A DNA stretch of 64,000 nucleotides, from assembly GCA_030533445.1 (NCBI GenBank), contig CM060070.1, forward strand, positions 29,536,501 to 29,600,500. Direction: 5' to 3'. A program made the position numbers and the translations under genes. The notes under the pieces were generated by a model. That model was given only the letters and a program-made list of their open reading frames with translations. It was not told the DNA's origin and did no database searches. Source of the stretch: Cyprinodon diabolis (taxonomy: Eukaryota > Chordata > Actinopteri > Cyprinodontiformes > Cyprinodontidae). Positions 25,021 to 37,110 of the stretch are shown piece after piece (within the stretch, counting starts at the first letter, position 1; the number at the start of each line of letters is the position of its first letter).

Positions 25021-26540
25021 GCTGAGAAAAGGTTTTCATCCCAATACCTACTGTAAACAGCGTTAGTTAGAAAGTGGAACTCTTTGTAGAATAGTTCAAG
25101 ATCTGGATTGATATCTTTTTTTGCTGGAGCCACACAAACAGCAGCCTCCTCACCCAACTCTCCTCTCTACCTCTGTCTATTCCTGGTCATCCGTATTAGT
25201 TTTGTTATATTGACATAGTTATTATTTTCAGTGAGCTCGGGTTCAAAGTAACAGGATGTAACATTACTCAGGGCTGTTTTTGTTGGACGAAGAAAGCGCT
25301 ACAGGACCTAGATTATTAAAAGTACCCAGAATGCATTGCAGAGCAAACAACATGGTTAAAATTTACAGTGTTTTTACTTTGTTATATTTGCATCGAAAAT
25401 AAATATTTGATTGAAATCTATTGTTATAATAACATCATGGATTCCTTTAATATGTTGTCTAGAATGTATGAAGATCTACTTGTCTCACAGAGTACATTAA
25501 AAAAAAGAAAATGCATTTTTGTTAAACTCAGAGGGGTGAGCTTGGCCTAGATTTCCTTTCCATGTGTGAACATTTCATACAGCTCCTATGTGGCAGAAAG
25601 TAATGTTGGGAGTTCCTTACAATATGTTTCTATTCCTATGTTCTACTTTACTGCCAGCACTATTCGGACAACTACTTTGCATAATGTTTATGATTTTTTA
25701 AATGTTTGATTGACGATTTTTTTTCAATGTAGCACTTTGGCTAATGGTAGTTGTTCTTAAATGTGCAATATAAATTTATTTTATTTTAATTAATTTTATT
25801 TGCCAATCTGGAGTTCACACATGAGCAAAAATATGCTCCATTCACTCCATGGTGCTTTCAAGTGGACAATAAATGTAGGACAGGCATGTTATTTGTAATA
25901 ACATGATATATTCTTTGTTTAAGAATTGAATAAATAATTGAATGCTGTTTGTGTGATGCCAATAAAAAAATCAGAATTTATTCTCAGAAAGACCTTAATT
26001 TATCTTTATAATACAAAGCCAGGATTCACTACATGTGCCCTCCTTTCTCAGGTGCTCCAGTGTACAGTAATCCTGCTCAATCCAGCGTCATGTGCTCCAC
26101 TCTCTGTTCAGCTGAGAAGCTCTTCTGTGTGCACCCAGCTAAAATATCCTGTTAAAGCTCCAAAAACATTCCTATGGAATCTCTGTTAAGCTCTGTTCCA
26201 TTAGCACTGTAACCTCGTCTACCTCCCTCCTTTTCTACATGAAGTCAATAGAAAGAAAGAAAGATTTTCCATATAATTACCTTTATTGCCTCTGTGGGAA
26301 ACTCACCTATACCTGGAACCCTCCATACTGTCATCAAAATCTCCTCATCTACAGTAGACGCATCCTGTTTATTAGAAGCAATATATGATTTTTTTAAAAA
26401 TCTATTCTTTTAATAAACTATTTAGCTTTCAAAGGCTAGAATCATCTTAAACTATTAAGAATGAAACATGAAGTAAAAGCCAACCTCTTAGGAAGTACAA
26501 ACACATTTTGAAATACATGTGTTTTCTGAAAAGGTTTGTA
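25021..26540. other. gene-free stretch
   Basis: AT-rich sequence. Short frames at 25368-25550 and 25938-26189 have no recognisable features. Confidence 0.4.
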
Positions 26541-26990
26541 AACTTGCAGAGTGATGAGGCCTGTCCAGCGTGAGAACAGCTCATTCCACATCTTCGGAAC
26601 AGCTACAGAAAAGAAGGACGATCACTTCTACGTTTGTGCTACATGTGCTTGGCACTTTAAGCAATTGCTGATCAGACAGGTAAATCGTGGGGTTGGAGCT
26701 CTATTTACCTGTAAGGGGGTGCCAATTCATCAAGAGATTTAAGAACAAATAAGAGAACTTTAAAATGGATTTTAAAACATAAAGGCAACAGGTAGAGTGA
26801 CATTAAAACAGAGGGGGTGTGCTCAAGTTTCTTGATCCATTTAAGAGCTGTACAACAGCATTCTGCAGAATCTATTGGTGCCTGATAAGTATTACACTAT
26901 TTTTCTGAATATAATGAGTTACAGTAATCCAGTTTGGATGTGATAAAAACATTGATTGCTGTTTTAAACAGCAGCAATTTCTGTAAGTTT
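26541..26990 (+). repeat. dispersed teleost repeat fragment
   Basis: Contains GCATTCTGCAGAATC, GAGTTACAGTAATCCAG and TTGGATGTGATAAAAACATTG, strings I recognise from an abundant fish repeat often found near the type of sequence at 22915-23480. The 63-codon frame at 26551-26742 is part of it. Boundaries are approximate. Confidence 0.45.
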
Positions 26991-27039
26991 TTTTTGTTGG
27001 CTAACTGACTCAGATAAACCAGGAAAGCTCTCTGCAATG

Positions 27040-27300
27040 CAAATAAATCAAAAATCAAGTCAGCTTTACTTTGCTGTTACTGAGCACACAATTTGTGCAA
27101 TGACGTCAAACTGCTCTGCCTAGGTCATTGGTGTCCTGTTTTTTAGCCTCTAAAAGATGTCATTCCATGTAGTGTTTAACGCCATCCATCTTTGACGAGC
27201 TTCTCTTTTACTGCTGAGGTATAACTTGCTCACATCATAATGCAGCCTCCACCATGTTTCAGCAAAGAATCTGCGTCTTCAGGATAATGTGGAGAATTAG
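27040..27300 (-). pseudogene. Tc1-like transposase relic, inverted relative to 20600-21040
   Basis: On the minus strand it repeats the order of the relic at 20741-20985: CATCCTGAAGAC-like start, TTTGCTGAAACATGGTGG, CATTATGATGTGAG, then GGCAGAGCAGTTTGACGTCA and GCAAAGTAAAGCTGACTTGA. The frame is broken. The shared section after the GGG motif shows that the two copies are more closely related to each other than to a generic Tc1. Confidence 0.6.
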
Positions 27301-28303
27301 AATTCCAACCTTCTGTCAACCAGCTTGAACCCAACCTCATGGTTCTTCTCAGACTGAGGACTAAGAGAAGGTTAGTGATCATTTGTGATAGATGCACATC
27401 GTAAAGCTAAGTACATTATGCATATATGATGTTTGACTAATTTCATCTGACATACATTACATACTCAGACAAAAGATATTTTACCTACCCGTGTTATTTT
27501 GAAATGTTTCTCAGATGCTGTAATTTCATAAAAGTTATCTGTGATACAGTCTTTGGACGATGCTGTTGAAGTAAAAAGTCATTACACTTCCAACTTGCTG
27601 CCTTACATTACTGTCAAACCTTTATGGCAGAATGAAAATATCTTTTAAATGGGAATTTTAATCTGAGACATATTGCTCCTTCAGTTAATTACTTTGGCTT
27701 GTTTTACCGTGAAACTGACCTTTTTCTACAAAAAGGCTATTTGAAAAGTGGTTACCAAACTTAATAAGAGCTGAGCACATGATTCCATTTTTGAAAATGT
27801 TTTTTTTTTTATGAACCAAATATGGACTTTATTACAAAAACAAATCAAAGTCTCAAAATGGCCAACCTGTAAAACACTTTGTTCTATAGAATATCCAGTC
27901 CATTTTCTCCACTCCATCAGGTTCTCAAAAAGCTAATGTACAAAAATGTAAATGATGCTACAAGACTTAAATCTATTTTAGTTAAATACAACCTTGGATT
28001 AGCTTCTCAATTTTATAAATTTTGTGTAGTCAGTTATTTGCCATTTAAGCTAAAATCCTGACTATCCAAGAGTATGTAAAGCATGAAACAATATGAAGGT
28101 TTTTTATGCTGGGAAAAATGTTAAACCATCCTCAAAATAACAACTGTGAGTTAAAAATTATTAGCACAAAACCTGGAATCTAAAACACAAGCGTCCAAAA
28201 CGCATGCCTCCACTGACTTGGCAGAAAGCATTAAGTACTTGAAGAGAGTTCTTTTCAGTATGTCTGAAAACATGTTTCTTATTCCTCTATATTTTTTTTT
28301 CAG
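27301..28303. other. gene-free stretch
   Basis: No recognisable gene or repeat edges. Two 60-63 codon frames at 27726-28061 lack support. Confidence 0.4.
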
Positions 28304-28515
28304 AGTTTTATTGTCATTACACTGTCACAAGTACAGTGCAATGACATGAGCTCTCTGCATTTAAACCATGCAGCAGTGGGCTGCCATTGTGCTCCCATAG
28401 CAGTGTGGGGTTAAGGGTATCAGGGAGCAAGAGTGGCAGTCTGTGGGATGGGGGCTTGAACTTAGAACCTCAGGATTCCAAGAGCAATGCCCTAACCACT
28501 AGGCTGCCACTCCCC
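28304..28515 (-). mobile_element. tRNA-derived SINE, copy 2
   Basis: On the minus strand it begins GGGGAGTGGCAGCCTAGTGG (A box), then GTTCTAAGTTCAAGCCCCC (B-box region), then CCCTTAACCCCACACTGC, and ends TGTAATGACAATAAAAC. The order is the same as in the copy at 4374-4536. The 78-codon plus-strand frame across it is incidental. Confidence 0.7.
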
Positions 28516-28744
28516 AAAACAGCCATTAGCGTAAAGGCTCTTGCCCAAGGACCCACACTGGCAGCTAATTCCCCCCAACGGGGATACAAACCTAGGCTTC
28601 CTGTTTGCAGGACGTGTGACTGACCACTTGAGCTTGCCAAGTGATATTTATTTAATTGATGATAATCAAATTCCTCCTAAATGGATCTTTACTAAATATT
28701 TCTGAAAGTTAGTATAGTTGAAGATGTTCTTTTTCCAGTTGAAT

Positions 28745-29020
28745 CGTCAAAGTAATTGGTCCTCCTAATTGTCAATCATTTTGGTGATATGTTTATATAA
28801 GGCCGTCCTATGTGTTCGACCCCATTTCCACTTACCTGTGGTCAGTCTGACATCGTGGAAAAATTGCCAAACTTCTTTTGGAAAGTAAGCTTGTATGGGC
28901 GATGCAAACAGCTTCTTTTAAAAAGAGTAATGGGCTCGTGCATGCTTTCGCACGAGTTTAATAGGTGTTCCCTCTCAGGAGCAGGTAAAGAGTTGTGCAT
29001 GGGCAGGTCTTTTCAAAAAT
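28745..29020 (+). repeat. unnamed dispersed repeat X, copy 1
   Basis: Shares an ordered set of strings with 41600-41875 (inverted) and 43445-43610: ATTGGTCCTCCTAATTGTCA, TATATAAGGCC, AGCTTGTATGGGCGATGC, AAACAGCTTCTTTT, TTTAATAGGTGTTCCCTC, and GTAAAGAGTTGTGCATG at the end. The translated frame FWKVSLYGRCKQ recurs as FLKVSLYERCKQ in copy 2, but the surrounding frame is broken in each copy. I cannot place it in a known family. Confidence 0.6.
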
Positions 29021-29743
29021 TCACGTAAATCCTTAGAAAAAAATATGTAAAAACATTGCAATGATTTTAAGGGCTTTTAGAAAAAAATGCTGTTTTCAAA
29101 TTAGAGTAGGTAAAGCAGAAACCATTCTGTCATCTTTACAAAAACTGTTTACCTTCCCACACCAGAAATTAATAAAAAATGTGATTTAATTTGAAGAGTA
29201 CCTTAAAAAACTCTAACACTTTGTAAAACTCAGTGGTGGATATCCATAATTTATTATCTCAGCCACAGTTTTGTTGTCAGTGTGTATTTATGAGTAAAAC
29301 ATATTAAACAGAACCACGTGTTCAGACTGCATCTTTAAAATCACAGCTATGCAGAAACAAACAAAAAGGCTGCAAATTACCCTTATGTGCTTCTTTTTGT
29401 AAATTTAGCGTCAGTTTGATAAAGAAGGTAAAAAAAAATGCAAAGACCCTTTAGTCAATAATCATAACTTAGACTAGAATGTCTGAGTGGTTTATTAGAA
29501 TAAGAAAATTAACACAGAGCAAAGTCTCCATGCGGAGTGACAGGCAGAACTCAGGACATTGTGGCGGATGGCAAACAACTGTTGGAGTCAGTCAGTTTTT
29601 CATGTGTTTGTGTGTGTGCTGTGCAGCTGTTTCAGGGTGCATGCATGTGTTGGTGTGGTTGCTGTGTGACATAAGACACATTTGTTTTCAGACACAAGAG
29701 CATACACCTGCATGTACGGTACAAATTCACACATCGCTACTTC

Positions 29744-29746
<3 letters not shown>
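29021..29746. other. gene-free stretch before the AC array
   Basis: AT-rich, no repeat edges seen. The 132-codon frame that starts at 29479 is long only because it runs through the AC microsatellite. Confidence 0.45.

Positions 29747-29818
<72 letters not shown>
29747..29818. repeat. AC dinucleotide microsatellite, 36 units
   Basis: An uninterrupted alternation of A and C covers 72 bases. It produces open frames of His/Thr on one strand and Cys/Val on the other (29479-29877, 29682-29915 and 29600-29824), none of which is a gene. Arrays of this length are typically length-polymorphic. Confidence 0.98.
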
Positions 29819-29820
<2 letters not shown>

Positions 29821-32800
29821 ACACAGAGGCTGTGTTCTCATGCAGCTACTCCACTGAAATTACATGTAAGCATTTAGGTTATGTACACATAGCGGGGACA
29901 TGTGTTGCCATCTGATAACAGCCACACTCAAGCCCCCACTGCCTTTAACTCACCCGTTTGGGCTGACGAGAAGTGGGGAGGATCAGCCTCTGAAGAAGGC
30001 TGCAGGGTGACAGGGATCCTTCACATTCACAGGAGACCTCACATTAGTCTATATAAGTTAATTAATTTCCTCTGTTCTGGTAATTCTGCTTTCAAACTGG
30101 ACACAACACTTCAGTGCTCAAAGTACCGCTTCATAGTAATAATAATAACAAGAGTGATAGTCATCAGGTTCAGCTTCTTTGTAATAATTGAAAAAAAAAA
30201 TGGCACGCCAAAGAATTGCAAATGAAACCATACACATCCCATAGGAGTTTTTAACCAAATATCCACCACAGAAAAAAACAAGAGTAAAAAAAAAAAAAGC
30301 AAAGAAAACTTTATGCATTTACAAGTTTACAAAAAATGCAAATTCACTGGAATCTTGCTTTTGTGCTCATCCCTCTCACACATTGGCTTGGATGGGAGCT
30401 GCTGGGGGAACACATCTCCCTGCTTTTAGTCCCTGTCTCTCAACTATTTAAAGAGCATTACGAAACATACAGTACAGAGGGGGCAGTTATCAGCACTGCA
30501 GGGTTACACGTTTGAAAAAAACAAACAAAAAAACAACAACCCCAACACACAGATGATGCGGTGTGTTTGGCAAAACCAGACACACAACCTGATAAATGAC
30601 AACACAGGGCAAAAGCAGGGCAAAAGCATCTACGCCTGCTGGGAGTTTTTTACATTTTGCCACATTTAAAAAACAAACCTGGAATGTTGTGTATTAGACA
30701 AACACAGTGGTGCATCGCTATGAAAAGAAAGGAACATGATAGCATTTTCAAAAAGAAAATCTAAAAAGAACAATTTGAATGAGCAATCAATCCCCTGGTA
30801 CCATTTACTTCTAATACCCCGTATGAATTCTAATAGCCCTCAGAAATCACCTGGAGTAAATGGGGTAATTTAATCGTAGTAAAAATACAACTGAACTGTT
30901 AAGACCTCAGAGATTTGGTTGAGAGGCTTTCAGGAGAGATTTGGTCAATCCAAATCTGGCTCAAAAGCCTTCGTTCATTGAAAAAAGCCATAGGAAGTCT
31001 CATTTTCAGATTGACTATAACCCAGTGGGATACAGGGGTGCTGCTCACATTTAATAATTTCTGTTTCTGGAGAAAAAATAACAGAACAGTTAACCTGGAC
31101 TTACCCTCTACATGGTAAAGCACAGTAGTGACAGTATTGGGCTGTGGAGATCATTTTGGTAAGTATGGACAGGGAACCTTATTGAAGTAAAAGTGAAGTT
31201 GAATTTAAGGACAAATTTCAAAGGATGGAAGGAATGCATGAGAATGTGATGGAGGGTATGAGACCAAGTCATAACACACAGCCACCTCTGAAGGGATGAG
31301 GCTTTGATCAAAACATATTCACATGCTGAAACGACAGGTTTAAATCCAATTGAGATGTAGCAGTAAAACTTGGAAATTACCGGTTATGAAAACTCTCCTG
31401 CCAGTCTCAGAAAGTTTAGGTTATTTCCAGAGAAAGGATGGGCAAAGCAATATTTGTTTTCTAGATTCACAGATCAGACAGCAAGAGGTGCTTCAACAAA
31501 GCACAGACTGAGGGAGAGTGACTATAAATGCTCATCCTTCATTTTAGTTATTTATTTTTTTAACGATATTCAAGATTAACCTTCTATTTGCAGTTATGCA
31601 CAACTTTATTATGGTCTGAAGTTTTTTATTCCATCATAGCAAAACCTCTATAGGGTATGTTAACGTATGCAAAGCACCGTGGATGTGTACACGTAGAACA
31701 AAAAAAAAAACCCTCTTTAAACTAAATAAGTGACAGAAAAGAAAAGCAATTTCCCGCATGAGAAGGTTAAGAAATGTTTGAAAGAAAAAGTTTGGCATGA
31801 AGGATTTGAGGTGAATGAAAGAGGGTGAGAGGATGGTGGTGGAGGGGGGTTCTCTGATTTCTGTTTCTGACTTATTAAATTAACCTACAGACCTTTAACA
31901 GGGAAAAACACAATGAGAACCCTGGTTTTTACTAAAAGAAGATAATACAACTGTGTTCCCAGTTGAAGGGGCTTTAAAAAACAAAGAGCAGCTGTTGGAA
32001 GATGAGGGAAGGGAATTAGGTGAAGTATGGAGAGAAAAGGGAGGATGAAGGCTTTAATAAACAGACTTCCCTCTATGAGATTATACCTAAATTCTTTAGC
32101 TGACCTGTAATGTTGAACTTAAGTAATCAAATTGTACTGTCAGTAAGATAACATCATGACGTACACTACCTTTATTTGAACCGGCATCTGACGAGCTCCA
32201 ACTACGTCTCAGATTTAATTCAATTGCTTTCCCCTATTTGTCAAATGCGGTACTTGTGTTTCATGTGTGTCTGTGTATGGGGTTGGTGGCCTATAAGGGG
32301 AACAAAAGCACTGTTTGAACGAGTAGTCCCTCATGGACAACGTGTCCGCAGCAATCTTCTCAGGGGGCACATCAGGCCATTAGAGGGGCCGGGCATGTAC
32401 TTTGCCTAATCAAGCATGTTTAGTAAAACACCAGGAGAGATGTGGAGCGAGGACTCGGATGGGTGGACACGCCACGCAGAGATAAAGAGGCCACATTTAC
32501 AAACACGCGCATATAAAGAACAAGAAATGGGAACACGGATCGAGATGAGAGGCCGAGCTCGCAGAGTGAGGCGATCCTCAACACTAATGACCCATTTCAG
32601 GGTTAAATGTGTAAAGGATACACTGTGCTAATGTGGCAAAAGAGTAATGTATTACCATTAAATTTGCTTGTTTGAGCTCCCAGTCTTGCTCTTGCTCTTA
32701 TAAATCTCTTTAACTGCATTGCCTTGTGTATGACCGCTGGTGCTTGCTATATATTTATCGAGGCTATGTTTAACTGAGTTTAATTAAACACTTAACTCTT

Positions 32801-34199
32801 GTTCAGTCTGTCTAATTTCCTTTGGAGAAATTGTAGATAAAATCCTATATTTCAACAAATTTGTATTACAAAGATCTACATCTACTGTGTTGCCAGTTTC
32901 TATTTTATAAGCAGCTTTAAATTTGGTTTCAAACCTGAAAGAAGAAGATGGACTTTCCATTTTGCATATTTTATCATAGCACAAGTTTTGCTTTGGCAGT
33001 ATTTTTCCTGCAGAAAAAGTTGCACCATTTCTATTCAATCTCCAATCCTGCTGGTCTTCCGCAGCAAACATGTTTTCTATGAAAATTTTGAAACCTCTCC
33101 CTGCAAGCCTACACTGTGGCATAATATGTTTGCCTTTTGACATTTTCAATGAGCAAATTTCTTGCTTGGAGGGTTGCTGTTTGAAAAAAAGTTAAAATTT
33201 TCCTGCCTTTTACCTGTGTTTCCAGTTCTCCTGACTGTCTGAACATTAATCTGCTAAATGTAATGACAAGGCAGACAATATCCATCAGGGCACCATCAAC
33301 TTTATCAGTGACAAAATGTGAAAAAGTCCAGGGATGTGAATACTCTTGCAATGCAGTGTACATTAGCAAGTGTCCACACAAAGCCATGACACAGTTAGCA
33401 TCTCTAAAAATAAGGCGGACCAAGATGAAATTATAGGAAGGGTGGGGCGAGAGAGAAACTGATCACAGCTGTTTCTTGCACTTAATATGAGCAACACAAT
33501 GATGTAAACAAGCCCTCAGAGACTCCCTCATACACAAACCGACAGACGCAAACAGAGGTAAATACCACCTTTTACTGAACACTGACCCAGATGGATTAAA
33601 GCTAAGCATATCTACATTTGAATCAAGAACAGATGAAAGAGGACAAAAAACCTGAAAAGACCAGACAACAGAGTGAAAGAGAAACTCCACACCCAAGTGA
33701 ATGCATGGCCATCTGTTTTCCTTATCCAGCTTTTGTTGGGATACACACCAAGAAGAAAGAAAAGGAACGAAGCCTCATGGGCTGACCATTGTGATGCTTA
33801 GCTGTGTCCTGACACTGACCCATACCGCAGCTTTGGGCCTTAGACCCTCCCTACAATGCCCAACAAGTGATTCACCTCAACTGGTGATCCACAGGAAATG
33901 CTTGAACCTGACTGGATGATGCTGAACTCTCCTCATTGCTATTCTGCTACACTGTGGTGAGTCAGATCCCTAACTCTTAATTGTTATTTGTGGCCACAGT
34001 TTCTTCCTGCGCCTGGGGCACAAAGAGGCTCAGTGTCGGGCAGAGGAGAGTGAATGGAGCTCCCAAGCGGCCGAGCCTCTCTACCTCAGTCAGATCACCA
34101 GACAGCAGCAGCTCACATTCCCCTTTTTCAAATGCACTACGGAGCCCAGTGGGGCCTTATTTTGGGTTGGGCGGACTGGTGCCTGTTGATAGGCAGAAA
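29819..34199. other. gene-free stretch downstream of sema6b, with repeat fragments
   Basis: Contains A-rich tracts, a possible Tc1-like fragment on the plus strand at about 31100-31200 (TAAAGCACAGTAGTGACAG, resembling the HGGGS region), and a Tc1-type terminus at 33300-33362. A unique-looking, CG-containing block at about 32290-32640 has no coding signature. The minus-strand frames at 32784-33149 and 33109-33423 end in the Tc1-type terminus and are probably transposon-derived. Confidence 0.4.
33300..33362. mobile_element. Tc1-like terminal repeat fragment
   Basis: Reads GTGACAAAATGTGAAAAAGT, GGGATGTGAATACTCTTGC and AATGCAGTGTA. This is a decayed version of the terminus of a very common fish Tc1-like family that ends around ACTTTTGCAAGGCACTGTA. 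The opposite end was not located. Confidence 0.55.
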
Positions 34200-35075
34200 C
34201 TGTTTGTCTTCATTGTAAAGACTGATTTTATAAAAATACTTAAATTTTCTTTTTAATGTCATTGTCATTATATAGCTAATTATTGCTTTCTCTTCCTCCA
34301 TCATGGCTCTTTACAGCCCTAACTAGCCATTGATCAGCCAGTAAGGCTTCTGATTGGTACACACAATTAAAATTACACACAATAAAACCATCTCTTTATA
34401 AACAATATTATCATCGATTTCATTATATAGCCATACTTCACAGTTAAGACAGGACGCTGGTTGGGGTTGTTGCCAAACACACCCATATATGATGCAAGAT
34501 TTCTGTCTTTTTTCAGTCATTGCCCTCTGGCAGAAGTACGACAGTGTTGTCTCATCTTATATTTAAAGTAAAGCACATTGTTGTCTGCTGGATGCCACTG
34601 GCACAAGAAAACCAACAAGAGACGAAAACGTCACCAAAAGACGATCCTTGGTGACTTACCAATGAACAAAACGGTCCAGGGGGGTCTTTGACATTTGCCG
34701 CTGTGAGAAACATGGTCTTTTTTTAAGAATAAAACTTTCAATTATCCTTTACAGAAGGTTCCTCTTTCAGCTTGGCCCCTCTCTCTACCTTCCTATTAGA
34801 CTCATATCAGAGCTATGAACTGTGGTTGGCATACCACAGATTATGAACAGAGAAATCTCTATGATTTGAGAATTTTCTCAGCCTTTACCCTTTTTTTCTC
34901 TGTCTCTCTCTATAGTTTGCTGAATGATGTCAGAACATTAAATGACAGTGAGAGAGGAGAGAAAGGATAAGGTAGGATCAGGACGGTGAGTCAAAGGGGT
35001 TGATATTTTCCAGTTACTTGTTGGCAGGAATTGGATTTTCAGAGAGCTTGGTATCAATGTTCACCCGGCATCAAC
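34200..35075 (-). other. presumed 3' UTR start of sema6b and downstream flank
   Basis: On the minus strand this follows the stop codon of the semaphorin exon directly. Transcription should continue into it. I found no AATAAA on the minus strand close to the stop. An ATTAAA variant is present at 34252-34257 (read on the minus strand) and would give a 3' UTR of about 0.8 kb. No clear GT-rich downstream element accompanies it, so the true cleavage site is unknown. Plus-strand open frames at 35031-35309, 35430-35648 and 35521-35973 are antisense shadows of the exon. Confidence 0.35.
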
Positions 35076-35983
35076 TCATTGGCCACTAGGGGTGTGCTCA
35101 CTGATGTTCTTCCCAAGAAGGTGGCTGAATTCAGCCAGATCTCCAAGACCTCGAGGCCCATGCACTTCTGGCCTGATGAGACCCTGGCGCTGAGCGTAAT
35201 AGGGAACGCCATTGTTGCTGTTGTATTTGAGGGCCTCATGACTCCAACGAGGCTCTCCGTAGTCCACATGTGGGGTGGGAGCGGAGACCACCCTACGGCG
35301 ATCAGGTGAATCCTGTGGTGTGGCAGGATAGATATATTCCCCCGCTGAGTTCCTCAGGCTACCAGTGGGACGACTGCCTCCGTGCTCTCCTCTTTGAGTG
35401 GCAAGAATAAGGTAACGCTGGCGATCTGAGTGTGGGGGAAGCACCACTTCACCAGGGTCCTCTATCCGTACCAAACCTCCTCCTCCTCCTCCTCCATGCA
35501 GAAACTTGGAACTCAAGTAAATGACTGCATTGTTGGGACAAGGGTTTCCAACAGAGGTGAGGAAGGTCTGGCTCTGGTCCCAGTTAGTGTCTGGGAGACG
35601 CATGACTCTTTTCTGCTGCAACGGCGTCTGCTCAGGAGTTGGCAGTAAACCTGGGTCCATCTCTCCTTTAGGCCAACCATTGGGCATAACAAACAAGTTA
35701 TCTGGCTGCGAGCGCCGTCTCTCGCCTCCACTTGTTCTGGTGACACTCATCACTGACCCACTGCGACCCGGTCCCAGCATGCTCTGCTCTTTGTCGTTCT
35801 TGCGCCGGGCGCCGTTGGCACCAGAACCACGGGAGTTCCTATGGCGGTGGCTCATGATCCAGCATACAGTAAGACCAGAGAGAATGGCTCCTGTGGAGAA
35901 GGCAGAAACAGCCGACACCACCAGCAGGTTTACAGACACCAGGCCGTCTGGCTCCTCGATGAAACTCTCCTGAAACAGCATGC
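35076..35983 (-). CDS. sema6b: semaphorin-6B, last coding exon: transmembrane helix and cytoplasmic tail
   Basis: Class 6 semaphorins are single-pass membrane proteins that signal through plexin-A receptors in axon guidance and also signal backward through their tails. This exon gives 301 complete codons after a split codon. A short juxtamembrane stretch is followed by a transmembrane helix at about residues 14-43 (LVSVNLLVVSAVSAF...GAILSGLTVCWIM), then a basic stop-transfer patch SHRHRNSR. The tail has the LLPTPEQTPLQQKR motif (113-125), a seven-glycine run (163-169) and SPDRRRVVSAPTP (225-237), motifs I associate with SEMA6B rather than 6A, 6C or 6D. It ends DLAEFSHLLGKNISEHTPSGQ and TGA, comparable to the C-terminus of mammalian SEMA6B. 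The 5' edge is the acceptor at 35984-35985, so upstream open codons and the ATG at 36062 are intronic. The sema and PSI domains lie on exons not seen here. Teleost paralogue (a or b) cannot be told. Confidence 0.88.
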
Positions 35984-36000
35984 CTAAAGACAAAGATACA
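35984..36000 (-). other. sema6b: splice acceptor of the last sema6b exon
   Basis: Read on the minus strand, TGTATCTTTGTCTTTAG immediately precedes GCATGCTGTTTC: a pyrimidine-rich tract ending in AG. The reading frame of the conserved tail enters the exon with two bases of a split codon, so the preceding intron is phase 1. This, not an ATG, decides the start of the exon. Confidence 0.8.
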
Positions 36001-37110
36001 CAGACAGAGGAATCATCAGTCAACTGGTGGAACCATCTTAATGGTGTAAGTATTTCCTGCATTTAACTTGTGGGAGCTAATGAATAGCCAAATAAAACAA
36101 CTTATTTTCTCCCTTCCCTCTGTGGGTGGGAATGAGCATATGTTTTTCAACCAAGGTAGCTCTGGTTAATTGCCTTCATTACATAAAGTGGATAGTGATT
36201 TTAATGGCTATAATAACTGTCTTCCTGATTGAGAATGGCTCTCAACCGTCACAGGTTTGGCAACATTAGTTTTAGGGGAGAAAAGGCAAGTCTGCAAGTA
36301 ATGGTGAGTTAAAAATCAAATGTCTACATACAATAAAATTGACCCTGTTTACAGTATACAACAGAAGTGAGGTCAACCGTTTGGGATTTCATCTACAATA
36401 ATTCAGGTACACAAAATTACATTGTGTCTAACTGCATTACATCTAAATTGAAAAAAATTGAATTACTTTCATTAAGAAAAGAAAATAAAAAAGCCATGGA
36501 GTAAAAGATTCACACCCTTTTGTTTTACATACACAAAAATAATTAATTATTTGAATATGTACATTTTCAAAGTGAACAAGATACATAGTACCTTTATAAA
36601 ATGCCTAGAGCAATGCAGCGCTATGTATTGTTTGAAAAGCTATATATTGTTTCATGCATATCATTTTACTGGCTTCACAAATGACTATAGTTGTAATCAG
36701 GAGGTAAAGAATACCCCACCAAACTAATGATCAGAAATCTTGAGGTGTTTTTTTCCCCGAAATATTGAAACACAACATGGATCATGTATTTCTTTCCATG
36801 GCGTTAGCGAAATTTAATAAGCAAATCTATGATTAATTATATGAGTATCAATTGAATATATAGATTTTTTTAAGAAGTGGATATAATTATTTCCTGATAT
36901 GATAAATATTTCATTGTACTACATTGAAGCACATCACTAATTACTCTAAACTGTCACACACCCATCAAAGTCAAGAAAACCACAGATGTCTGATTAGCTG
37001 CCTCTCACTGAGCAAGATGAGACAACGTCTTGGTTTTCTTTTACTTAAAAAAACTAGAAAACTATTAAATAATGTTCTAAACATGTTCCCATTTACTTAC
37101 AGCATATTGG
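35986..37110. other. probable intron, no features
   Basis: AT-rich sequence upstream of the sema6b last exon. I read both strands for sema, PSI or juxtamembrane coding segments bounded by splice sites and found none. Confidence 0.45.

Noticed and set aside
29479..29915. Frames with long His-Thr or Cys-Val runs
   Set aside because: They are translations of the AC microsatellite.
32784..33423. Two overlapping minus-strand frames of 104 and 121 codons
   Set aside because: One covers a Tc1-type terminus, and neither has a recognisable domain. Probably transposon-derived.
35521..35973. 150-codon plus-strand frame
   Set aside because: Antisense shadow of the sema6b tail exon, whose minus-strand translation matches a known family.
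35984..36062. ATG at 36062 as start of the semaphorin reading frame
   Set aside because: The codons before 35983 are intronic: a pyrimidine tract and AG precede the conserved sequence, and they resemble no semaphorin.
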